A stretch of 12,258 nt of DNA. Source: an uncultured Ruminococcus sp. (GTDB lineage Bacteria; Bacillota; Clostridia; Oscillospirales; Ruminococcaceae). A model generated the notes under the pieces. The model was not told the DNA's origin. It was given only the letters and a program-made list of their open reading frames with translations, and searched no databases. Location of the stretch: positions 1-12,258 of the forward strand of contig CAJTLC010000008.1 of assembly GCA_910576995.1 (NCBI GenBank), given 5' to 3'. Shown here piece after piece: positions 1-5,346 of this stretch. Position numbers and translations under genes: made by a program. Position 1 is the stretch's first letter. Every line of letters begins with the position of its first letter.

Positions 1-43
1 TTTCGCCTTGTATTCGTCAAAATTATGCTCGAAAATCCGCACA
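1..43 (+). repeat. Right half of a palindromic fold-back element (copy 4, cut by the window edge)
   Basis: The window opens with TTTCGCCTTG, the 3' core motif found in copy 1 of the palindromic family, followed by AAAATTATGCTCGAAAAT and a GCACA motif. The reverse complement of copy 2 at about 1852-1889 has the same order: CTCCTTG, then AAAATTATGCTCGAAAAT, then GCACA. The two therefore share their inner arm, while the sequence farther out is unrelated. The orientation matches copy 1. The left arm is outside the window, so pairing and the true outer boundary cannot be tested here. Confidence 0.6.
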
Positions 44-72
44 TTTATTTTATGTAAACACGCTCTAAAACC

Positions 73-112
73 AAAAGCAGCCGCCGTAATTTTTTACGGC
101 GGCTGCTTTTTT
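73..112 (+). terminator. Rho-independent terminator
   Basis: A perfect 17-bp stem pairs 73-89 with 94-110 around a four-T loop. Its centre is GC-rich (GCAGCCGCCG / CGGCGGCTGC) and it runs into T107-T112. The A-run at 73-76 gives the reverse strand a short T-run as well, so it could act in both directions. It most likely ends a plus-strand transcript that enters from outside the window and insulates the promoter at 131-159. Confidence 0.85.
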
Positions 113-130
113 GAAATATTGATTTTATAC

Positions 131-159
131 TTGCATTTTATCGAAAATTGTTATATAAT
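131..159 (+). promoter_or_regulatory. Sigma-A promoter for the UPF0371 gene
   Basis: The -35 box is TTGCAT (131-136) and the -10 box is a perfect TATAAT (154-159), with a 17-bp spacer. The predicted start, about seven bases downstream, falls near 166-167, which is the first base of the palindromic element at 167-321. The transcript would therefore have a leader of about 193 nt before the ATG at 360. A terminator lies just upstream and no other gene intervenes. Confidence 0.75.
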
Positions 160-166
160 AGTAATG

Positions 167-321
167 TAGTATCCCTACTTGAAATCCGAACAAGTTCGCT
201 GATAAAAATTTCTCATAGCTGCGTTGTCGTCGTCACGGGCGTTAGCCCGCTTTCCTCCTCCGCCTTGCTATGAAAAATTTTTATTCAGCTCCTTTTGTTC
301 CAATTTCAAGTAGGGCGACTA
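167..321 (+). repeat. Palindromic fold-back element, copy 1 (leader hairpin)
   Basis: This is a long imperfect inverted repeat. Arms 167-185 and 303-321 pair except for two central mismatches (171-172 with 316-317). Further in, 198-201 pairs with 286-289, 202-211 with 275-284 and 213-219 with 267-273. The core at 219-266 starts CTGCGTTGTCGTCG, has a small apical hairpin (CGGGC 236-240 / GCCCG 245-249) and ends CCGCCTTG. The same core motifs occur in copy 3 and, shortened, in copy 2, but the arms differ. No T-run follows the distal arm, so it does not look like a terminator. It lies between a promoter and the ribosome site at 345-351. Confidence 0.8.
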
Positions 322-359
322 TATGAGAAAAGTTCGTAAAAACTGAGGAGGAATTTAAA

Positions 360-1829
360 ATGCACGAGCATAAAATCGGTTTTGATAATGAAAAATATCT
401 TAAAATGCAGTCCGAACACATTCGGAGACGCATATCGCAGTTCGGAGATAAGCTTTATCTTGAATTCGGAGGAAAACTCTTCGACGACTATCACGCTTCG
501 AGAGTTTTACCGGGATTCAAGCCCGACAGCAAGCTTCAGATGCTTTTGCAGCTTAAAGACGAAGCTGAAATAGTTATCGTTATCAATTCCGATGATATAG
601 AAAAAAATAAGATCCGCGGCGATCTTGGAATTACTTACGACGTAGATGTTATACGTCTGATAAACGTTTTCACGAAAATAGGACTTTATGTAAGCAGCGT
701 CGTTCTTACAAGATATGACAATCAGCCTACAGCCGACGCTTTCCAGAGCAGGCTGGAATCCCTCGGCATCAAGGTTTACCACCACTACAGCATCAAAGGA
801 TATCCCTCCGACCTGAAGCGCATCATCAGCGACGACGGCTACGGTAAAAACGATTATATCGAAACTTCACGCCGTCTTGTCGTTATAACCGCGCCCGGCC
901 CGGGAAGCGGAAAAATGGCTACCTGCCTTTCGCAGCTCTATCATGATCACAAACGCGGAATCGACGCAGGCTACGCTAAATTCGAAACGTTTCCGATCTG
1001 GAATCTTCCGCTCCGGCACCCGGTAAATATTGCTTACGAAGCCGCGACTGCCGATCTCAACGACGTAAATATGATCGATCCTTTCCACCTTGAAGCTTAT
1101 GGCGAAACTACCGTGAATTATAACCGCGATGTGGAAATTTTCCCAGTTCTCAATGCAATGTTTGAAAATATCCTCGGCGAATCTCCATATAAGTCACCCA
1201 CGGATATGGGTGTAAATATGGCCGGAAACTGCATTATCGACGACGATGCCGTTTGCAAAGCGGCTAAAGATGAAATAATACGCCGTTACTACGTTGGACT
1301 TTGCGATAAGCGCAAGGGGCTTATTTCCGGAGATGAAGAAACCAAGCTTGCTCTGCTGATGAAGCAGGCGAACGTTACCCCCGATAATCGCCGCACGATT
1401 GCCGCCGCTCTTGCCAAAGAAGCCGAAACGGGCGCTCCTGCCGCCGCTATGGAACTTCCCGACGGAACTATCCTTACCGGACGTACTTCGGAACTTCTCG
1501 GAGCTGTTTCTGGACTTCTCCTCAATGCTCTGAAGCATTTTGCAGGTCTGGACGATAATATCCTCCTCATGTCGCCCAACGTTATCGAGCCTATAATGGA
1601 TCTCAAAGTAAATCATCTGGGAAATAATAATCCCAGAATCCATACGGACGAAACGCTTCTTGCCCTTTCTATATGCGCAACTACCGATGAAAACGCTAAA
1701 AAAGCTATGGAACAGATTTCTAAACTGCGCGGCTGCGAGGTGCATTCTACCGTTATCCTCTCGGCTGTTGACGAAAGAATTTTCAAGCGTTTGGGAATAA
1801 ATCTCACCTGCGAGCCTAAGTATAACTAA
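360..1829 (+). CDS. UPF0371 / DUF1846 family protein
   Basis: This 489-aa soluble protein has the usual length and overall sequence of the UPF0371 (DUF1846) family, widespread in Firmicutes. Its biochemical role is not established as far as I know, so I assign none. The N-terminus (MHEHKIGFDNEKYLKMQSEH) and the stretch after 'YLEFGGKLFDDYHASRVLPG' are typical of the family. A glycine-rich GPGSGK motif at residues 180-185 resembles a nucleotide-binding P-loop and is followed by MATCLSQLYHD; nucleotide binding is inference. No signal peptide or membrane segment is visible. The ATG is fixed by GAGGAGG at 345-351, eight bases upstream. The gene is monocistronic, driven by the promoter at 131-159 through the hairpin leader. 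Its stop codon touches palindromic copy 2, and a terminator follows at 1998-2051. Confidence 0.9.
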   Translation: MHEHKIGFDNEKYLKMQSEHIRRRISQFGDKLYLEFGGKLFDDYHASRVLPGFKPDSKLQMLLQLKDEAEIVIVINSDDIEKNKIRGDLGITYDVDVIRLINVFTKIGLYVSSVVLTRYDNQPTADAFQSRLESLGIKVYHHYSIKGYPSDLKRIISDDGYGKNDYIETSRRLVVITAPGPGSGKMATCLSQLYHDHKRGIDAGYAKFETFPIWNLPLRHPVNIAYEAATADLNDVNMIDPFHLEAYGETTVNYNRDVEIFPVLNAMFENILGESPYKSPTDMGVNMAGNCIIDDDAVCKAAKDEIIRRYYVGLCDKRKGLISGDEETKLALLMKQANVTPDNRRTIAAALAKEAETGAPAAAMELPDGTILTGRTSELLGAVSGLLLNALKHFAGLDDNILLMSPNVIEPIMDLKVNHLGNNNPRIHTDETLLALSICATTDENAKKAMEQISKLRGCEVHSTVILSAVDERIFKRLGINLTCEPKYN

Positions 1830-1991
1830 GAACTTGTTCTCATAGGATTTGTGCGTAAATTTTCGAGCATAATTTTATCGAGGGCAAGGAGAAAGTCCGC
1901 AGGAATACTAGCGTATTTCAAGGTCTTTCGACGCAGCAATCGATAAAATTTGCTGAAAAGATGCGTGTAATATCCTATGAGAACAAGTTCT
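1829..1991 (-). repeat. Palindromic fold-back element, copy 2 (3' side of UPF0371 gene)
   Basis: A perfect 20-bp outer inverted repeat (1829-1848 with 1972-1991; AGAACTTGTTCTCATAGGAT) starts at the last base of the UPF0371 stop codon. An inner perfect stem pairs 1871-1881 with 1940-1950, and a small apical hairpin is formed by AATAC 1904-1908 and GTATT 1913-1917. Read on the minus strand, the core (1936 to 1885) begins CTGCGTCG and ends CTCCTTG, shorter forms of the motifs in copies 1 and 3. The element is thus inverted relative to the gene before it. I see no credible promoter pointing into its minus-strand start, unlike copies 1 and 3. The decamer GAACAAGTTC occurs both here (1981-1990) and in copy 1 (187-196). 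Confidence 0.75.
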
Positions 1992-1997
1992 AATACT

Positions 1998-2051
1998 AAT
2001 CCCGACATTTCATACCCGACTGAGGTCGGCAAAAAATGTCGGGATTTTTTT
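1998..2051 (+). terminator. Rho-independent terminator after the UPF0371 gene and copy 2
   Basis: A 13-bp perfect stem pairs AATCCCGACATTT (1998-2010) with 2034-2046, and T2045-T2051 follows. The loop holds a second small hairpin (CCGAC 2016-2020 / GTCGG 2025-2029). It ends the UPF0371 transcript and isolates the AraC-type gene. I see no clear promoter for that gene between 2052 and 2090, only AT-rich sequence. Confidence 0.85.
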
Positions 2052-2106
2052 CGCGAAATATGATATCATTATATTGTGATCAAACGATCGCAAAAGGAGG
2101 AGAAAT

Positions 2107-2976
2107 ATGGATTGGATACGAGGATTGCAGAGATCAATTGATTATATGGAGACTCACATCACCGAGCCTGCCGATTATGATCTCATTGCAAAGCAAATGA
2201 ACGTTTCGACTTTCTATTTTCAGCGAATCTTCACAATGATCTGCGGATTTCCCCCGTCGGAATATATCCGCAGCCGCAGACTTACGCTTGCCGGCAGCGA
2301 ATTATTATGCGACAAAGTGAAGATCATTGACATTGCAATGAAATACGGATACGATTCGCCCGAAGGCTTTTCAAGAGCGTTCACTCGTTTTCACGGCGTA
2401 ACTCCGAATGCTGCAAAAAAGGGAAACGTTACCCTGAAATCTTTTTCTCCACTAAAAATTACAATAACTTTGAAAGGCGGAAAAAGTATGAATTACAAAA
2501 TCATCGAAAAAGAGGCATTCTGCGTTCTCGAAAAGGTTGAGACGCACTCTGTCGTTACCGATGAAAACAAGTATGAGATATCGGATTTTTGGGACAGGGC
2601 AAAGGCTGACGGAACTGTACAAACTCTCATAAGTTCTCTTGCGGACGGCAAGACGAATCTTATGGGAATCTGCTACGGCGAAGCTGCCGTGGCAGGAACG
2701 TTCGAATACTCCATTGCGGCTGAATGCAATGAAAACTGTCCTGTTCCCGACGGTTACCGCATGAGGAAGATCGCCGCAGGAACGTGGATAGTGTTCGAAT
2801 GCACGGGCGCAATGCCCGACGCGATACAGGAAACATGGCATCGCATAATAACAGAATTCTTCCCGACATCCGACTACGAACCCACCTGCGAGTTGGATAT
2901 CGAAGACTATCCCGACGGCGATACTTCGTCCCCCAATTACAAATGCTACATCTGGATTCCTGTTAAAAAGAAATAA
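2107..2976 (+). CDS. AraC-family transcriptional regulator with GyrI-like effector domain
   Basis: This 289-aa protein is a predicted cytoplasmic ligand-responsive regulator. Residues about 8-105 form the AraC/XylS DNA-binding domain with two helix-turn-helix units: the first around 23-43 (LIAKQMNVSTFYFQRIF), the second around 72-95 (IDIAMKYGYDSPEGFSRAF), followed by the family's FHGVTP motif. Residues about 128-288 resemble the GyrI-like/SOUL-type small-molecule-binding domain, ending with the usual YIWIPVKKK strand. Proteins of this layout (as in Rob/BltR-type regulators) often sense drugs or other hydrophobic compounds. The ligand and targets here are unknown, and no transporter is adjacent. 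The start is set by AAAAGGAGG at 2092-2100, six bases before the ATG. The gene stands alone between terminators. Confidence 0.88.
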   Translation: MDWIRGLQRSIDYMETHITEPADYDLIAKQMNVSTFYFQRIFTMICGFPPSEYIRSRRLTLAGSELLCDKVKIIDIAMKYGYDSPEGFSRAFTRFHGVTPNAAKKGNVTLKSFSPLKITITLKGGKSMNYKIIEKEAFCVLEKVETHSVVTDENKYEISDFWDRAKADGTVQTLISSLADGKTNLMGICYGEAAVAGTFEYSIAAECNENCPVPDGYRMRKIAAGTWIVFECTGAMPDAIQETWHRIITEFFPTSDYEPTCELDIEDYPDGDTSSPNYKCYIWIPVKKK

Positions 2977-3020
2977 TATCAACCAAAAGCCTGCTGTACT
3001 TGTGCGGAGCTTATAAAAAC

Positions 3021-3066
3021 TAAATCCCTATTGTTTCCGATGAAAATCAGAAATAATAGGGATTTA
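3021..3066 (+). terminator. Hairpin downstream of the AraC-type gene, possible terminator
   Basis: A perfect 12-bp stem pairs TAAATCCCTATT (3021-3032) with 3055-3066. It is AT-rich and followed by TTGTTG rather than a clean T-run, so termination would be weak. Its position 45 bases after the AraC-type stop codon supports a role in ending that transcript. Confidence 0.5.
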
Positions 3067-3125
3067 TTGTTGACATATTGTTGTGGTCGTGAAAACACAA
3101 ATCAAAAATCCCATTTTGATAAACA

Positions 3126-3161
3126 AGCCCGAAAACGTTCGTTCAAATTCGTTTTCGGGCT
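3126..3161. terminator. Bidirectional hairpin between convergent araC-type gene and coaBC
   Basis: A perfect 12-bp stem pairs AGCCCGAAAACG (3126-3137) with CGTTTTCGGGCT (3150-3161). It lies 22 bases past the minus-strand coaBC stop and after the plus-strand regulator gene. T-rich sequence on either side (ATTTATATTT on plus, TGTTTATC on minus) is only moderate. The placement between convergent genes fits a shared terminator. Confidence 0.65.
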
Positions 3162-3183
3162 ATTTATATTTCTGCGGCAGGCT

Positions 3184-4374
3184 TTAAAACAACTCTTTCA
3201 AACGGCTAAGAATAATATTCGCAGCGTCAAACTTCGACATCATTTCCAATTCCTCTTCGCCGTCCGCAGTAATCAAGGTAATTATATTCGTATCAGTTCC
3301 AAATCCTGCGCCCGCTTTTTTCAGAGAATTTGCGCATATCATGTGGCAGCCTTTCGAAGTCAGCTTCCGCCGCGAATTTTCAATAACATTATCGGTTTCC
3401 ATGGAAAATCCGCATATCACCTGTCTCTCACGCTTATGCTCGCCGATATATTTCAGAATATCCACAGTTCGCTTTAACTGAATACTCATATCGCCGTCAG
3501 ATTTTTTTATCTTGCTGTCCGCCGTCGTAATCGGTGTATAGTCCGCAACGGCAGCCGCCTTTATAATAATATGAAATTCATCTATCCGCGACCTCACGGC
3601 ATTAAACATCTCCTCGGCGGAATTTACACGGACTATCTTCACAAACATCGGCGGCTCGGCTTCGGTATGCGCGGCGATAACCGTAACTTCAGCGCCTCTG
3701 AGCATGGCGGCTCTCGCTAATGCAAATCCCATTTTGCCGCTGGAATGATTCGTAATAAATCGAACAGGATCGATGCTTTCTCGCGTCGCGCCTGCTGTAA
3801 TGAGAATTTTTCTGCCCTGCAAATCTTTTTCAAATGCAATTTCATGAATTATATACTCCACAAGTATTTCTTCATCAGGTAATTTTCCGTCGCCTATATC
3901 TCTGTTCGCAAGCATTCCCCGTGCAGGCTCGATGATCTCATAACCGTAACGTCGCAGTTTAGCCAAATTCTCCTGAACTATCGGATTATGAAACATATTA
4001 TGATTCATTGCAGGCGCGATCAGTTTTTTGCAGGTACACGCCATTATTGTCGTTGTAAGCATATCATCGGCGATCCCGTTTGCGATTTTCCCGATAACAT
4101 TAGCCGTTGCAGGCGCGATCATCACCACATCGGCTTTTTTCGCAATAGCAATATGCTCCACGCTGTACTGAAAATTTCGATCAAACGTATCGATAAGGCA
4201 TTTATTCTGAGTCAGTGTTTCAAAAGTAAGCGGATGAACGAAATTCTGCGCGTTTGAAGTCATGGAAACATGAACTTCCGCGCCCAGTTTTGTAAGTATT
4301 CTTGCGACGTTGCACATTTTATATGCGGCTATGGAACTTGAAACTCCAAGCAGCACGGTTTTCCCTTTAAGCAT
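3184..4374 (-). CDS. coaBC: Bifunctional phosphopantothenoylcysteine decarboxylase / phosphopantothenate-cysteine ligase
   Basis: This 396-aa CoaBC (Dfp) protein would join 4'-phosphopantothenate to cysteine and decarboxylate the product to 4'-phosphopantetheine in coenzyme A synthesis. The N-terminal flavoprotein domain (CoaC, about 1-180) has GVSSSIAAYK at 10-19, His74 in the catalytic-His position and the PAMNHNMF substrate motif at 121-128. The C-terminal CTP-dependent ligase domain (CoaB, about 187-396) has GATRESIDPVRFITNHSSGK (195-214), KAAAVADYTP (272-281) and GFSMET (322-327). The loop that normally reads ACGD, with the active-site Cys near 158 in E. coli, reads ANRD here (Asn157, Arg158). 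A ribosome site GGAGGG (4385-4380) lies five bases before the ATG. The gene is divergent from coaX. Confidence 0.95.
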   Translation of the reverse strand: MLKGKTVLLGVSSSIAAYKMCNVARILTKLGAEVHVSMTSNAQNFVHPLTFETLTQNKCLIDTFDRNFQYSVEHIAIAKKADVVMIAPATANVIGKIANGIADDMLTTTIMACTCKKLIAPAMNHNMFHNPIVQENLAKLRRYGYEIIEPARGMLANRDIGDGKLPDEEILVEYIIHEIAFEKDLQGRKILITAGATRESIDPVRFITNHSSGKMGFALARAAMLRGAEVTVIAAHTEAEPPMFVKIVRVNSAEEMFNAVRSRIDEFHIIIKAAAVADYTPITTADSKIKKSDGDMSIQLKRTVDILKYIGEHKRERQVICGFSMETDNVIENSRRKLTSKGCHMICANSLKKAGAGFGTDTNIITLITADGEEELEMMSKFDAANIILSRLKELF

Positions 4375-4412
4375 AATATCCCTCCAAATTCAAAAAATGA
4401 ACCAATAATATA

Positions 4413-4423
4413 ATTATAGCATA
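4413..4423 (-). promoter_or_regulatory. Extended -10 promoter for coaBC
   Basis: Read on the minus strand, TATGCTATAAT spans 4423 to 4413: a perfect TATAAT (4418-4413) preceded by TGC, the extended -10 form. No good -35 box is seen at the right distance. It would give a leader of about 30 nt before the coaBC ATG. Confidence 0.6.
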
Positions 4424-4461
4424 CTTTTTTCAAAAAATCTATAGCTTTTTTCTGAAAAATA

Positions 4462-4470
4462 TGATATAAT
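4462..4470 (+). promoter_or_regulatory. Extended -10 promoter for coaX
   Basis: TGATATAAT holds a perfect TATAAT (4465-4470) with the TGn extension. The -35 region is weak. A start near 4477 would give a leader of about 42 nt. It mirrors the minus-strand coaBC promoter about 45 bases away, so the two CoA genes share a divergent promoter region. Confidence 0.6.
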
Positions 4471-4518
4471 TATAAGAAACATAACATTCACAAAATTCAC
4501 TTGAAAGGAAGATATTTT

Positions 4519-5292
4519 ATGCTTTTAGCTGTTGATATCGGCAATACAAACATAGTTTTTGGCTGCGTAAACGAAAATGACGAAATAGTGGTTTTCGAGC
4601 GCATTTCCACTGATCATAATGCGACTGCCGCCGAATATGCGTCGCTTATTAAAAATATTCTCGAAATGAACGATTTTCGATGCTGCGACATTGACAACGC
4701 CATTATGTCGTCCGTTGTACCTTCGGTGACTAATATCGTGAAAGAGGCAGTGAATAAATTGTTTCATGTTGATATAATGATCGCAGGTCCGGGAGTAAAG
4801 ACGGGACTGAATATACTTATTGATAACCCCAAGCAGCTTGGCAGCGATCAGGCAGTTGACGCTGTTGCCGCGATAAACGCCTATTCTGCACCGCTTATCA
4901 TCATTGACATGGGTACGGCGACGACTGTATCCGTAGTCGACAAAAATAAAAATTATCTCGGCGGAATGATTTTCACGGGCATCGGAGTTGCCACCGACGC
5001 GCTTATAAATCGTACGGCGCAGCTGCCGAAAATAGACTTGGAACTCCCGCCCAATATTATTGGCAGAAATACTATCGACTGCATGAAAAGCGGAATTCTT
5101 TATTCGAATGCCTGCGCGCTTGATGGTATAATTCAGCGAATTGAAGAAGAATTAGGCTATTCATGCACTGCGGTCGCAACAGGCGGATTAGCGCCTGTAA
5201 TAGTTCCCCTTTGCAGAAAAAATATAATTATCGATCCCGATCTGCTGATAAAGGGACTTACGATAATTTACCACAAAAATAAGAAGAAATAA
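4519..5292 (+). CDS. coaX: Type III pantothenate kinase
   Basis: This 257-aa CoaX phosphorylates pantothenate with ATP, the first step of coenzyme A synthesis. It belongs to the ASKHA fold and its family is usually insensitive to feedback by CoA. Visible motifs are DIGNTN (6-11, phosphate-binding), GPGVKTGL (90-97), QLGSDQAVDAVAA (106-118, with Asp110 as the likely catalytic base), DMGTATT (130-136) and ATGGLA (220-225). I use the ATG at 4519, because AAAGGAAG (4504-4511) lies seven bases before it; a TTG at 4501 would place the start upstream of that site. It diverges from coaBC, whose product acts next on the pathway. A terminator follows at 5307. Confidence 0.95.
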   Translation: MLLAVDIGNTNIVFGCVNENDEIVVFERISTDHNATAAEYASLIKNILEMNDFRCCDIDNAIMSSVVPSVTNIVKEAVNKLFHVDIMIAGPGVKTGLNILIDNPKQLGSDQAVDAVAAINAYSAPLIIIDMGTATTVSVVDKNKNYLGGMIFTGIGVATDALINRTAQLPKIDLELPPNIIGRNTIDCMKSGILYSNACALDGIIQRIEEELGYSCTAVATGGLAPVIVPLCRKNIIIDPDLLIKGLTIIYHKNKKK

Positions 5293-5306
5293 ACCGGAAA
5301 CAAACG

Positions 5307-5339
5307 AAAGCGGACTTCATTTAAGAAGCCCGCTTTTTT
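5307..5339. terminator. Terminator between convergent coaX and the GH26 gene
   Basis: A 12-bp stem with one mismatch pairs 5307-5318 with 5325-5336 (AAAGCGGACTTC / GAAGCCCGCTTT) and runs into T5334-T5339 on the plus strand. On the minus strand it is followed by TTTCGTTTGTTT, so it may serve the GH26 gene too, whose stop codon lies eight bases from it. Confidence 0.8.
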
Positions 5340-5346
5340 GTTAAAA

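Noticed and set aside
167..321. Palindromic element as an integron attC site, CRISPR repeat or IS remnant
   Set aside because: attC sites have conserved ends and a variable centre, the reverse of what is seen here. There are no regular spacers, no transposase or integrase frame, and no clear target duplication.
1194..1745. 183-codon antisense reading frame opposite the UPF0371 gene
   Set aside because: It has no ribosome site or recognisable domain and lies wholly within a well-supported gene; it is a shadow frame.
3069..3110. TTGACA near 3070 as a promoter
   Set aside because: No -10 box occurs at 15-19 bases, and no plus-strand gene lies downstream before the convergent coaBC.
4501..4518. 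TTG start for coaX six codons upstream
   Set aside because: AAAGGAAG lies after the TTG and seven bases before the ATG at 4519, and the family starts at the MLLAVDIGNTN motif.
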